Origin: Lunularia cruciata
Lineage: Eukaryota > Streptophyta > Marchantiopsida > Lunulariales > Lunulariaceae
DNA: 64,000 nt
Assembly: GCA_948567375.1 (NCBI GenBank)
Contig: OX419757.1
Span: forward strand, 45,260,001-45,324,000
Direction: 5' to 3'
Under the pieces are notes generated by a model. It made no database searches, had not been told where the DNA came from, and worked only from the letters and a program-made list of their open reading frames with translations. Positions 1 through 13,229 of this stretch are shown here, piece by piece (position 1 is the stretch's first letter; every line of letters starts with the position of its first letter). The position numbers were made by a program, and so were the translations under genes.

Positions 1-640
1 AATTGTGGCACTTTAGATTTCATGTATGACTTATGTGTGAGTTGTGCTTCTATAGTGTATGATGTTGACAACAAAGTATGTTATGTAGAGATGTATACAC
101 ACACAAAAAATTTCATATCATTTGTAGTACCAAAGCTAGTTTACTTGAACACTAGAGTGGTAATGTTGGTAGACATAGTAATTTTGGTAGTTACTCATGG
201 ACTATTTGTTGGTGACCGGATTTCATGTTAGGGCTACTTATCACATGGTAGGACCCATTATCACTTGCACTGTTCACATTGTTGAATGTGCCATCAACAA
301 TGTCATGAAGGATGGAGACATAGGTCAAGTAGAGGAGTATACTTTTGAAATGTAATTCTAGAGAGCTCACTTTTCTAATGTTAAACTTTCAAGTTCTTGG
401 CTATGGTGGACAAGGACCGACAAGGGTCACCTTGAATCTCTTAGTGAGAATAGATGTGACTTGATTGTAATAAGTATTCGATTGGTGGATGAAGTTTCTA
501 ATTTGAATGTGATTTGAATGGAAAAGTGAACTGATTATTGATGCACTTATAGAATTTATATATAAATCTTAGGTGTGAAATGTGTATCTATAATATATGA
601 GGTTGATGATAATTTTATTGTGTAACTATATATATAACCA
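1..640 (+). repeat. Decayed LTR of the element-G family (segments A-B-A)
   Basis: Positions 1-105 match, in the opposite orientation, the segment at 47775-47877. Positions about 106-540 match the main LTR body at 47878-48327, and about 541-640 match the first segment again. The copy therefore reads A-B-A, like the 3' end of element G. It is very diverged: nearly every CpG of the element-G LTR is TG or CA here, for example through 220-300. The copy is cut by the window edge, so it could be a solo LTR or the end of a longer element. No coding sequence is attached on its right side. Confidence 0.8.
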
Positions 641-3600
641 CCTACTTTACTTTTTGCAAATGCACCTCTATAACATTCACGACACGTGCTGCATTTAGGT
701 TAGGGAAGCAAGAAAATTCATGTCTTATTTTGGCACTCTTGAAATGGTTCTTTAAGTTTGTTCCTAGAAAACAAGTATTAACTATTAATTACAAATTCCA
801 TCTACTGTACCTTTTTCTAATTTCTGCCGATGGGCAAGGTCATTCAGCTTCAATTCTCTGTAACGTAGATCATATTTCAGGAGATCCTCCTTGTGTGCAG
901 TGATATACCACGGCTGACTGTGTACTTTGAGATGACATACTCATTGAACATGCACTTGAGTAGAGCTTTGGGGCTCTTTATTTTCTGGAAAAGCAAACCC
1001 AGTCTCACCAGTCTACAAAACTTCATAGACTAACCTACAAACTAGTAAAAACTTCATGAACAAATGCATCGTGCCATAAATTTTATATCGTCCAATATTG
1101 CGCGTCTATTCTCTAGCTGACCTCTGAAAACTGAACAGTCCAATCTCGCTCTTATCCAGTTAGGGTAACTTTTCATAAATCGTGCCAAATCGCAGCTGAA
1201 GTTCGAGTTGGAACGACTTGGTATAGAGTCAGCAGTATCCACAGAACTAACTATTTCAGGCTTTTGAGCCTCGGTCTTTGAACGTGTTTTGTCCACCGAG
1301 CTAACTTCTGCGTGTTTAGAGGAATTGACCCTATCATGTCCAGTCTATCCTTACATACAATTTCGAAGGAGAATGTTGCGTAATATGACGTGAATTTCGG
1401 AAGTCAATATAGCTCTCTTGGACTAAAAGACAATGAAAAGGAGAAGGAATTCTTGATTTTACATCTTAACTCTTCAATATCGGTTAAGTAAAAGCTTAAA
1501 CGACGACTCAAGCGCAGAGTCTGTAGACTGCAGTCACCACTGTTCCTTGTTGCCAACATCAGTGGATGAAGACTACAATACTGTACTTTAACAGTATGCA
1601 GAAGGAAGTACAACTCGCAGAAATAGTGAGTGTTTTTCTCCCAAAAGAGCGACAGGTTACAGTTAACTATTATGGTCAACTCGTTAGAGGTTTTGCAACT
1701 GTCTTGCAGTTTAGTCCCCTGAAATTCAAGGTAAGGGCTTCTCCTCCTCTCTGTGGAGGCTACTGGAAGTGAATAATCTGAAGTTGACACGAAATATCAA
1801 AGAAAACGGGTTGGAGAAGGAACTATGATTGGTAAAGCAGCTGAGATGACCTAAAGTTCGATGATAAACACAGACTGGCATGTCGATGAGATGGAGCAAA
1901 GCTATGATACATAGAATTTGACTTGAATCTAGGAAGACATTGTGGGAAGTCAAGCTACTCAAGTTGAAAGCACATTTGCCATGACCATGTCTGACTATAA
2001 AGCTTTACCTACAGGGATCTACGGTCTACCGGTAGCTGGCGAGACTGTACCTGATTTTAGGTCTACTCAACTCTAGATCTGGCACCGATTGGAACATTGG
2101 CTGCAGCACCCGTGATCACTGGACGACAATATCACAATCACCACCACAAGATCAGAACAGTGCTTTGTGTTTTGTACTGGGCACTCTCCTTCTCCATTAG
2201 ATTATCACGATATTCCTCGATAACTCGGGTACGCTATGTCTGATCCTGGTTTTCTCCTAATGTCAACTTATTTGATGTTAGAATGATGCTGCATATCATT
2301 TGATGGAGAACACCTCAGAATTGGCTGGCATCACACGTGTAAGATGAATGATCCACGGCATGCCTAGATTAGAAACAGCGTTGAGCTTCATGTTCTAAGC
2401 TATCGTGGAGCTTGAGGTCAACGAGACTCGAGAGAGGCTGTTACCTTGCGAGAAACGCGCGGACAGCGCTTTCTGTCCGGCTGCAACGAGGCATTGTTCT
2501 TAAGCTTATGTTGGTCGATATACGACAATTTCAATATCATTGCACAATGATGCTTGACGATAGCTGGCTAGAAAAATACAAAAGAGATTGAATGCTTCTC
2601 AGCATCCTCCGAGTCAAGGTTCATTGGTGTCTCTTTCACGTTCTGCTGAACAGATGCCCATTTTTCTTGCAACGCGTATTCGCTCGATTTTGCTCTAGAT
2701 CGGTACAACAGAGCCGATAGAAGGTGTGAACTTGGACAGATCCAGCTCTTTCGCGATCCGTGAAACTCAATCAATAACTCTGCTGATTCAACTTACCATG
2801 TTCATTCTTGTGATCTATTCGAGGGGGTCCATGTTTCTCCTAATCACAGAGGTTACGTTTTTAGTATTAGTGTAATTATATCAATCTGCAGTTCGAATGC
2901 TCACCTTCACACTTGACAATTGAGATTCTCCAAACACAGGCATATCACACATTACACAAAAGTCACCAACACACTAGTCTCGTCACTCAGAAGCCTTCCT
3001 TTTCAGCAGATGCAGAGATGCAACACAGGTAGGTGTTATTTGGACCTGGATACTGCTAGGCTGATGACGATACATCCTTTCCAAGGAAAAATGCTCCCAA
3101 AATAAACAGCAAATAGAATTATGCATCAAATTTCTCCAATTGGCACGGCCCTACCGTCATGTTTCCGAGTGACATCAGCTGGAGAAGAGACGTACTCAGA
3201 ACTATTGCTGGAAAATCTGAGGAAAACGAAGAATCATAATCAAAGTGCTAATCTAGAGGCCATCAAGTTCAGATGACCGTGCATGTCATTAAGATCCTAA
3301 GCCTTCGCCATACTTACATTGTTGTAGAAATTAAGAACAATACTTGTAAGCCACCCAGCAGCAAAGCAAGATGTCAACAGATTTTACAACTGAAACTCTC
3401 GTGGTACAACGATAACCTTTCTGTAATTAGATGGCCAGAGACATCTTACAAATATCTAAAGAAAACTTCCGCCGCCAGAGATCTAAAAGAATTCCGATTC
3501 CCCAGGGGGCTAATATCGCGGACGAGCCCGAGTAAGAAAGTAAGTGTTGCGACAATACATTCCTTGACGAGGTCATCAGAGTAAACTCCGATAGACGTCA

Positions 3601-4080
3601 TCTACAGCTCTACAACCTAGTGGAGACGTTGAGGGGCTCGATCACCATTCAAGGTTATCGTGTGCATCGAAGGCGTGTGCCGTAAGATATAGTCCGATCC
3701 AGAACGTGTCAAGCTAACCAGTGTAGAGGAATTTTCTAAAGACATGAACACACTTGATTCTTAGCACAATTGCTGAGTAGTTCCAGCAGAAGCAACCCAC
3801 ACAATATCAGAGTCTCCGTTAACGTTCTAATCAAAACTTGAAACTGTGACAGAAGCAGTACCCCCTCTCTTCCTGAAGTGAGAATCCACTGCTACTAAAT
3901 CAAGGGTTTTCCGTGGTACATTGTAGTGACAATTTTCCCTGTCTCACACATGCAAATTTGCAACCAAGTAAGAGTCGCAGTTCTTGAGAAAGCAACGACC
4001 CTAGATTATCATTGTAAAGTCTAATCACGTTTCTTCGAATATGGGCATGATACCATCCCCTACAAGTTTTATGTAGGCGG
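641..4080. other. No gene recognised; mixed-composition single-copy-looking DNA
   Basis: Composition is ordinary and several short open frames exist (for example 1054-1296 on the minus strand and 3273-3584 on the plus strand). None shows a recognisable domain, a codon bias distinct from background or a plausible gene structure. The AT content jumps sharply at about 4080, the left edge of a repeat-rich AT-rich stretch. Confidence 0.5.
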
Positions 4081-4319
4081 TTTAAATTAAATTTTATTTA
4101 ACATATTAAATTTTTTGTAGATTATCAATATTTTGAAATTAATAAATTCTTTTATTTTCTTATGTTTAATTTTACATATAAAGAATATTCAAATTACTTA
4201 TATGAACAATGACTCCATCCATATAATAGTTCAAAGTAATAAATCGATGCTTCATTCAAATATGAAACCTAAACTCTCTATATATATATATAGGGAAAAG
4301 GAAAGACCGAGTAGAAAAT

Positions 4320-5520
4320 AGAAGGATGGGAAGACCCGTAAAGCAGCACTCACAAGGGAGAGACAAAAAAGGTAAAATGGTGCTAAGCGCCAATAGAGTC
4401 TATATGAAAAATCTGCCGAACTACACCTAAGATATCCAAGCTATGCAAGTCGTACTGTCTATTGCACCTAAGATATCCAAACTATGCACGTCGTCCTGTC
4501 TACAAACAACTCGAGCATCCGAAGAAGCATCACCTAGTGTGATTGCTCTCGTATGGGTTGCACCAACCACTACACTCTATGGAGTTATATGGAGCAATGG
4601 ACACATGCTATCTAAAATATGCTACAAAGTATAAGAGTGAGAGTGGTACCCCATGGCACCTAACATGATAAGCTCTCATGCACTCACTAACAAATGTGTT
4701 GAACACCGTGTCCATTGCTCCATATAACTCCAAGGCTAGAGGAACAAAGAAGTGGCCTCGTTGCATTCCCATATACTTGGAGACATTACGACCTACTGCT
4801 ACACTCGCCGCCCATCCAAGAGGATGGATAATCACTCCCTCCAAAATTGTATCCCGTGTAGAGTCCATAACCACAACAACTTCTATTGTCACCTGATTAT
4901 CTTGGACCAAGTATAAGTCTAACACATGTCGTTTGCAAAGCATCCAAACTCTCCCTCCAAGCCAAGTATCCACTCTCTCGTGCCATAGCAAACACTATGT
5001 CCCTAATAGCATCATGGGTAGCTATCCTTTGTCCTCCAAAAGGACACTATGCAATATGGACTGCTGCTACATCTAATGTAGAACCGCACTCACAAGTGAG
5101 TAATGAAGATGTAGATGGGTGGACCAAACCTAGGCAAAACCTCATTGTTGTAGGAAAGCAAAGTAGCCGATGCGAGTTGGAATGCCCTAATGCACAGTCA
5201 AGCTAGGATCCAAGAGCATGCACCCTTGCCGGAGCAAGAGTGAAGACGTGCCTTAGTAGCCTAAGGAATGGACGAGTCAACTAAGAGAGATTGTAGCATA
5301 TGCTCATAATGTTGCTCCATCAAGGAAGACAATAAACCTCTAGTCCAATTTGACGACAGTGAAGCAAAAGATGGAAAGTACTCGTGTGCCTTTTGAGATA
5401 GACTATCTATTATCTGCCGCAATAACATATGGAGAGAAAAGGATTACTCCTCCACCTCCATCACATAAGTTTCCAAAAACGGCCTATCAATAACCACAAA
5501 ACAGGAGGAAAGTAGGGGTG
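4320..5520 (-). repeat. Retroelement fragment, copy 1 (C-terminal region of a non-LTR-type polyprotein)
   Basis: This block is repeated in diverged form at about 7970-9340. On the minus strand, two frames joined by a frameshift near 4990 read like the region downstream of reverse transcriptase in some non-LTR-type elements. First comes a Cys-rich knuckle with a C-x-C-G pattern followed by CPFGGQR and a downstream His (about 5110-5020). Then comes a nuclease-like segment ending in a conserved FVPLALELYG-type signature (4608-4991). No RT active site is visible, so this is a 5'-truncated or decayed remnant. Assignment of the family is tentative. Confidence 0.55.
4608..4991 (-). pseudogene. Nuclease-like C-terminal domain of a decayed retroelement
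   Basis: A 127-codon open frame whose second half contains VVVMD, then AASVAVGRN, then FFVPLALELYGAMDT. This order (acidic residue after a hydrophobic strand, an Ala-rich helix, then F-P-L-A-E-G) is the pattern I associate with the restriction-like or RT-downstream domain of mobile elements. A related but shorter frame is at 8558-8779. The upstream Cys-rich part lies in a different frame, so the gene is broken. No expression signals are visible. Confidence 0.45.
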
Positions 5521-6954
5521 CCGAGAGAGCACAACTACCCAAAATAGTACAAAATAGGATATATATGCTCAATATTTATATAATATGATATGATTTCATG
5601 ATTCATAATGTAATAAATCTGTTCAACTAATATTAAACTAGTATCATGAATAGAAGCTAATCTATTGTGGAATAATGAATTTTTTACTAATTGATTGTGC
5701 TCAATCAATATGTTATGCATCAACTATATAAGACTACTATGAGATATTTTCCTAGTTTTAAATTTTTAATGGGATATTGATATCAAGAACTTAAGCAACT
5801 TAAAATGATTAACTATATTTGAAAGTTATATATATATATATAGAGTATTCTTAGGAGTGTCAATAGTTGATTAATATAGTTCTTTTATAGATATAATAAA
5901 GAGTGTAAGATAATAACAATAAAAGATTTTTAATGGAATTCAGGAGAGATAAAGTAACATCAATGGAAAATATCTGTGTTATTTTGAATAGTTAGTCTTG
6001 TCAGTGAATTATTATTATATTTAATTTATAATAAATAATTATTTTACCAATTATCAAGTTACCAAGCAGAATTTTCACTACAATCTAGCTTCAACCAATC
6101 TCGTTGACAAAGGAGGTCCTACAAATTTACTTTAACCTTGCTTTGATGTATGAGCCATCTACAAAATTTTGGAATTTGAGCTATTAACTAAGGCTTCAAG
6201 AATATTTTTTGAATTCTACCCATACTCAACAAAAGTCATTAGCTAGTTTTAGTCCATGGTTAGACATCCTAACTTTTATATAATTTGTTTTGATTCTAGG
6301 TACATGAAATTTATTTCCTTTAGATTGATTTTCTAGTATTAATATGGTTTACGAAAGTTAACTTTTGTGTGCCTAATACATCTCTACGTAAAACAAAATT
6401 TGATAATATTAATATGTACTATGTGTGAAATTTTCTATTATAAAAAATAAAAATAAAAATTCATTTTACAACTCATATGTTGTATGATGCAAAAATCAAT
6501 TAAACTTAAAACCCAATAAAATTAGACCTTAGTTTTTCTTTCTTCTTTAAGTTATTTGAAAAACTTAGTTGCTCTTAAATTACCATCAATTGTGAGATTT
6601 TGTATAGAAATATTTTCATATAGCTTCATAAGAAATAAGAAAATGTATCTTCATTAAATAAAATAATGATTTTGATAAAAATAATTATTACATAAAATAT
6701 GGATATAAATATTCTTGAAATTAAATCTAATAGAAAATTTTAAGAAAATATCACTTTATGAATGTAATTATATGTTTACTATAGTAGAAATATGACATTC
6801 AATGCATATTTAATGTTTAAAATAGAATAGTTTGAATCCTTATCATGTTATTGTGTATTATGAAATGGTAGTTTTCTCTTGAGAATTTGTTTAAAATGAT
6901 TAAATTAAATTTTAGACATATATTGTTGATTAAAGTTATAAATAAGTATGATTG

Positions 6955-7000
<46 letters not shown>

Positions 7001-7969
7001 TTTCATGAATAACTTCTTGTATCTAAATACAATATCAAATTCTTATTTATTTTGATTATAAAATTAATATTAAGAAATTTACACAAAATGAAATCTTTTA
7101 AAATTTCCATCTCTTGAATATTCCTTAAGAACAATAATTTATTGAGTATATATTATATTGATGATTATCATGGTAATGTATTTTTTTCATTCATTAATAT
7201 ATAGTTATTTGTACTCAATTTTACTAATCTTTATATTCTCATCTAACTCTAAAATAAATTACTCAATTAAAGTTTGCTCATGAATTTATTATTATGTAAT
7301 TACTTAAACCCAATTATATTAATGTCTAGATATTCATTTGGTTGTAATAGGTTTGATAATGTTTATTTTATTGGCATGTGGTATACTACAATAGAGTACA
7401 AACTATCTTTCTAATTAAAAAAGGTCCAAATGTTCAAAACTATAAAATTAGTATATATGGTTAGAAACATTATCTTTAATATACATAGTCTTTGTATTAT
7501 GTTCAAAGTAAATTCTATGATTTTTTTTAATTAAATTAAAATTTCAATCTCTATATAATACATCATAATAAAAATAATAATGTACATCTATATTATATAT
7601 TATCTTTATATAAAATTTAAATTATAGGTTAAATATATTATAACCTTTGCCATTTAATTCTAATAGTGAATTTTAGTGTATTGTAAAACATTAATTGGAT
7701 ATGCTTATAAAGAGAAAATGGTCAAGATTGGATGTGTATCTGCTCTATGGTAGAGGAACCTATTCTATGGAGAAAAAGGTATGAGTATTTTAGATGAAAC
7801 ATACACATAAGAGTAATACAAGTGAACCTATTTGTATACCAAAGCTTAATAAACATTATATAAACTATTATGCACACATTGTAATATAACATAGCCAAAT
7901 GTAGTAATATTGTAAAGAGAATTATTATATAGAACTAAAGAAAAGGTGATTTTGTAAGATAACAAGAAG
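5521..7969. other. Very AT-rich stretch without genes
   Basis: Almost entirely A/T with no long open frame and no recognisable domain. It contains a TA dinucleotide run at about 6957-6995. It probably represents eroded repeats between the two retroelement fragments. Confidence 0.6.
6957..6995. repeat. (TA)n microsatellite
   Basis: An uninterrupted run of alternating T and A of close to 40 bases inside the AT-rich block. Length is likely to be polymorphic. Confidence 0.9.
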
Positions 7970-9340
7970 AATGAGAAGACCACATCAAATTATACAAGGA
8001 TAGAACATAAAGGGTAAAATGGAACTAAGCTCCAAGAAAATTAATATGAGAAATTTGAGCTGTGCAAACAATATGGTCTACATATTACTAGTAGAGCATC
8101 CAAAAATACATCACCTTGTATGAGTGCTCTTTTATAGTTTGAACCAACTATTGCTCTCTATAGAGTAATGGACACATGATGTATAAAGTATAATGCAAAG
8201 TAGGAAAGTGAAAGTAGTATCTCTACTCTCTAATATGACATCATTTTGTGCAATACTTGACAAATAGTACCATTCTTATATCTTAGATGATATGCTTTTT
8301 TGCACTCCTTGACAAATGTGTAAACTTCATATCCATAGTTTCTATATAATTCCAAGGCTAGAGGAACAAACATGTGATCTTATTTCATATCTTTATACTT
8401 GGAGACCTTGCTTGTTGCCATTTTGCTTGCCACCCATTCAAGGATGAGTAATTTTTTCCTCCAAAATTGCATCTTGTGCAAGATCTAAACTTCATATCCA
8501 TAGTTTCTATATAATTCCAAGGCTAGAGGAACAAACAAGTGATCTTATTTCATATCTTTATACTTGGAGACCTTGCTTGTTGCCATTTTGCTTGCCACCC
8601 ATCCAAGGATGAGTAATTCTTTCCTCCAAAATTGCATCTTGTGCAAGATCTATAACCACAAAATCCACTATTGTAACTTGATCATCTTGAGAAATATAAA
8701 TAATTTTTGACTTATCTTGTGTGCAAAACTTCCCAATTCTTCCTCTAGGTGAGGTATCCACTTTCTCGTGCCATGGCAAACAATATATCCTTTATAGTAT
8801 CATGAGTAGCTATCTTCTATTCTCCAATGACATCATGTTATATAGATTCTATTGCATTCAAGGTAAAATACTCACAAGTGAGTAATGAAGATGCAAATGA
8901 TTATAACAAACCTAAACAAAACCTTATTGTTGTATAGAAAATAATTGATGCGAGTCTAAATAACCTAATGCGAGGTTGAGCTAAGATCCAAGAGCCTCCA
9001 CCCTTGCAAGAGCAAGAGCAAAGATGTGCTTTAGTAGCATGAGGAATGGTTGAGTCAAATAAGAATAAATGTTATACATGTTGAAACATTCCATTCATGA
9101 AGGAAGACTGCAAACCAATGGTCCAATTAGAAGATAAGGAAGTAAAGGATGAAAGACTTTCTATCTTGTACCTATGGAGATAGGCCATGTTTCATTTGCC
9201 ACAATAGCACTTGGAAAGAAAAAAATGTTCTCTTCAATCTTGGTCATATACATATCTTAAACTAGCCTATCAACAACCAAAAAACAAAAGGAAATGAGAA
9301 GAACTGAAATGTGCACAACTACCCAAAAATACTATAGGTA
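7970..9340 (-). repeat. Retroelement fragment, copy 2 (diverged, with internal duplication)
   Basis: Co-linear with copy 1 at 4320-5520, from the shared lead-in ending in a GGTAAAATGG-type motif through the conserved stretch at about 8590-8780. It is more AT-rich and has lost most of the CpGs still visible in copy 1. The open frame at 8558-8779 on the minus strand keeps part of the nuclease-like domain. It carries a recent tandem duplication (next entry) that copy 1 lacks. Confidence 0.6.
8322..8651. repeat. Two-copy 165-bp tandem duplication
   Basis: Positions 8322-8486 and 8487-8651 are almost identical; I see only a few differences, such as CATGTG versus CAAGTG. The unit lies within retroelement copy 2 and is single in copy 1, so the duplication postdates the split of the two copies and is recent compared with the general decay. 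Confidence 0.9.
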
Positions 9341-11460
9341 TCATCACCTCCACGAATAATAAATCTACCACTATGCATGAGATTGTGAAAATATTTGTTT
9401 ATATACCAAATCCACTCCCACACACTCAAATATCCTTGGACCAATGATTTCACCAATGATTCCTATTCTAGTGATATGGAGTTAATTCAAGGTCCAAATT
9501 CCAAAACCCAAATTTACACTAAGAATTTAAAGTTTTCAATGTGATACTCCATCCTTCTCTTTCTTTCCTTTGATTTTACAATCATGATCTTTCTACAAAA
9601 ATACTCTCCAACATGATAGGAAAGTTAGAGAAGGGACTATACAAGGTAGGTAAATTGATCAACATACAATACTAGAGAAAAATAAACCAAATGGCACTTG
9701 TGTATCTTCTAATAGTGAAAAATCATCCATATAAAGAATATCCTTTGCAAATGGTACATCTAAGAAGTATATAACAAATCCTTGGATGCTATGGACACTC
9801 CATGAATACATAAGTCATATGTAGATGTTATGCACCCTATAAGTTTTGAAAGTGAGGATATCTAAAGATATCTATACTCTACACTTTGATATCTTAACTC
9901 TCCAAGATACAAAATAAAATTTGGTAATCAAATGGTCAAAGGTTTCCCTAACATGATCTCCAAGACATACAGTAAGTGTATTGTTAGTCATAAAAATAAA
10001 TACAAAACTTGGGGTGACCAAAATAGTAAATAAAAAGAGTTCTAAAGTGAACCATGATAAATATACCTTCAATCAATTCCAAGATGAAGATTCATTCCTA
10101 TGTTTGGAACGAAAGAGAATAGTAAAGAAACAGAACAAAAGAATAAAATTTATCATCTCCCCCGTCACTTTAAGTTACTAAAGACAAATGCACAAGTCTA
10201 AATTGTTCTCAATAAAATAAATCTTGATAAATATCTAGAAATACTCTAATGTTTAAAGATATATTCTTGCATTTTCCAAGTATAACACCTCCAAATTAAT
10301 ATGAACCGAGACCGAGACGAAAGGGAAAATGAGGACAATGTTGAAGACAATGGTATAAGACTTCCCCACTCGCAATCAATCTGATGTCCCTCTGTATGAA
10401 ATGTAGACTTATATATGAGAAGTAAACTAACTCTTAGAACTTGACTTATAGATGTCCTAATCTTTCCTCTCGCTATTGTTATAGCCATTTTGAACCAATT
10501 GAATTAAACCACTAGAAGAATTCTCGGCCTCTCTACAATTTTATTCATTATCCTTGACAAGCCTCGCAAGGAGAGGCATGGTGTAGTGCACAATACTTAT
10601 TTAAAAGGCCATCTATCTATCAAGCTCTAAAAGTGGCTCAAGCCGAGAATCTCAAATCTATAATGATCTTCACTCTCCTATCAAAAGAAGTATAACCATA
10701 AATAATCTCGCAAGTAAAACTAACAAATCAGAGGATGTAATCTAGAATGATCCTAGAATGAAGAAGAAAACGCTAGAATGAAGAAGAAAACGCGAGAATG
10801 AAGTCAAGAAAATGTATGAATGTAAAAGCAGCAGTATGAGAAGGAAGTTTAGAATGCTTATACAGTCAAAATGATCAAATGGAAGTATAGAGCAAAACAA
10901 CAATCATCGACAGCGCGCAAACATGTCTGGGCAAAAGCTTGAGCGAAACCTTACAGTGAGAGTCACGACGAACCTTGTTCGTTGAGGTGCGTACAGCACG
11001 GACTATTGTACCGAGAGAGAAGTCCAAGAAGCAGTAACACGAACAGAGTGGTAAGCAACAAGTCACCACCGCTGCCAATTAACTTCTTCAGTGTCAGATA
11101 CAACTCAAAATTGATACAACAGTAGTCCTTAGGTCTGGGTTTTTGTCTGCGTTACGCACAGCGATCTAAATGGGCAGAAGGTTATAGTCGACAATCTCCA
11201 CACCCACGCACATCATCTGCCTCTTGGTGATTGGAAAAGATTCTATTTTCATTTTAATACTTTGTCACAAATTTTGGAGAAACACAATCTATATACAGAC
11301 CAAAACACTCCCGTGAATGGCCTACCGTGCTCTAGTCTCTACTACACTACTATGAACTCGATTGCAGTGATGTTACTAAAGGGAATCAAATGCTGAGCAT
11401 TCTGCATCAGACCCCACATTCGATGCCACATGAAAACCCTAAAATCAGGCTAAAATTTAG
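9341..11460. other. No gene recognised; transition from AT-rich to genic DNA
   Basis: AT-rich until about 10250, then mixed composition. A short direct repeat around 10755-10800 (units containing AGAATGAAGAAGAAAACGC) is the only structure seen. Open frames at 9981-10181, 10246-10488 and 10875-11078 have no recognisable domain. Confidence 0.5.
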
Positions 11461-11519
11461 TCGCACCATAACATCCCATCGTTCCCGCTATCTTACAGAG
11501 AAGACCCGCCTAAATCGGC

Positions 11520-11897
11520 TCACTTGTCCTTCGTTGAGACACCGTACTTCTCCTGCAATTTAGTCAGCTCCTCCTCCTTTTTCCGCTGGTCAATTTTCTT
11601 GGACATCTTCGCCTGCTGGTAATACAGCACAATCAGATATCGATTTGCTACATTGAAACCTGACAAATGGTCCACAGCATTCTTGGCGTCGTAGATATCC
11701 TCATACACGACAAAAGCAGTTCCTCGAGTATCCTTAGTGTCACCAATGCGGATTTGCCTAATCGCTCCATACTTCCCGAAGATATCGTACATTTCCTCCG
11801 ACGAAATATTGAAAGGCAAATTTCTCACATAGAGCACCCTGTTTACTTCGGGTGGGAGACGCGCATTTCCTCTCCTGATGCTCAAAGCTGCAGCCAT
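11520..11897 (-). CDS. SF3B6: Splicing factor 3B subunit 6 (SF3b p14)
   Basis: A single-exon 125-aa protein. It is a near full-length match to the SF3b 14-kDa subunit, the U2 snRNP protein that contacts the branch-point region and binds SF3B1 in the nucleus. Visible features are the N-terminal [15 protein letters not shown] segment (about residues 14-28), which combines the SF3B1-contacting leader with RRM RNP2. The RRM continues with [19 protein letters not shown], then an RNP1-like GTAFVVYED (about 59-67), [14 protein letters not shown], and a basic coiled C-terminus ending [10 protein letters not shown]. Length matches the family (about 125 aa). The first ATG is used; the upstream frame is closed. 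It is divergent from the RS-rich gene at 13230, with about 1.3 kb between the starts. Confidence 0.96.
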   Translation of the reverse strand: MAAALSIRRGNARLPPEVNRVLYVRNLPFNISSEEMYDIFGKYGAIRQIRIGDTKDTRGTAFVVYEDIYDAKNAVDHLSGFNVANRYLIVLYYQQAKMSKKIDQRKKEEELTKLQEKYGVSTKDK

Positions 11898-13229
11898 TGT
11901 TCCGTCCCCCTACCTTCCTCGAACAAAGATCTCACCAACCCGGACGTCGATTTCTTGTTTCCTGACAGCGATGAATGAAGTTCGAAGTGTTGCAAGCAGA
12001 TCGCACCTCGAGTTCGAGAAAGCGCACAACACAGAGAGACCGGCTAACCCTAACGATCGGAGCGAACTCGTTCGGTATTGCCAATCACGGGAGTTATCTT
12101 TGCGCGTAAGTTTTCCGACCGAAAAGAGAGGGAATAAACGGAAAGTTTAAAATCTGCATTCCTCTCCCCAAATCCTAACGGAAGCTCGTTCCCTGCCACA
12201 AGTTTAACTTTGAAAACTGGAAGTGCTGGACTTGTGTTCCAACAACATGAAATTCTGACTACTTCCATATGGTAAAAGTAGATACTTTTTACCATATAAT
12301 CTATCTGGAATTTAATTAAAAAGTAACTAAAAGGAAATCTAATCAATCAATCAAACTATAAAAACATCAACAAACAGAGAATCTGCTACATATTGTTACG
12401 ATCTTTGAATGAGCTCCAACTACAGCGTCACTTGTTTGGAGAAATGTTTATCACTTTTTTCCTTTATGCAATTCAACATATGATCTTCGCTCTCCATCAC
12501 ACGTTTAACCTTTTACTTATTAAGTAATTGATGTCTTAATCCACATCACACGCTGATTTAGCCACAGACATAGTAGCGTCAATCCCGAGTAACGGCCGGT
12601 AACTTTGCGGCCCCGGCTATGTACCGGGTATACTCGCCGCAACAGAACAGTACCGTGTAGTGGATGCGGTCCTCTAGCTGCGGACTGCAGATGCCGCAGG
12701 AGTCATAGTCCCACCTGTTCTGAAGGATTTGGCGGCGTTTGGGTGGACTATGACACACTACATGGCTCGAATACTGAACTTGATCTGATTTGTTCTTTGA
12801 TTCCTCCTCGTGCTGTAATACTTTCGGTGACGAACAGTTCATAGATTCACATCTTCCCTAATCACAAGCGCCAACGAGCTAGTTAGTTGTTAAAGCACAT
12901 TTCCTACTGGAAAATTTGCAGTACCAACTTCGGACCTCGAATCCATTACTGTCGCTTTGGAAGCTGAAAGCGACACTTGCATGGACAATGGTCCTGTTTC
13001 CCCGGAGATACAGTTTTTCTGCGATTTGAGTTTTGCAGCTTCTCTGAATCTGTGGAAACCTGAACTTCAAGAGTGAGAATCGCGAAGTGAAACTTATGAA
13101 TTGAGGCGCATTGTTCAATGTGGAAGAAATGGAGAAGACGGAATCTGAGAGCTAGTATTAGCAATCTATTACAATTTAGCTGACTGATTTTCCAGCCCTG
13201 AGCACCGGGAATGAAGCACGGGAGAAGAT
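11898..13229. promoter_or_regulatory. Shared intergenic region between divergent splicing-related genes
   Basis: The region separates the starts of the SF3b p14 gene (-) and the RS-rich gene (+), so it should contain both promoters. An AACCCTAA sequence at 12046-12053 resembles the plant telo-box often found near starts of translation-apparatus and RNA-processing genes. It lies about 150 bp upstream of the p14 ATG. No further gene is supported; the short open frames at 12605-12844 and 12879-13164 have no recognisable domain. Confidence 0.5.

Noticed and set aside
1054-1296. 80-aa minus-strand frame
   Set aside because: No recognisable domain, not flanked by exon signals I can support.
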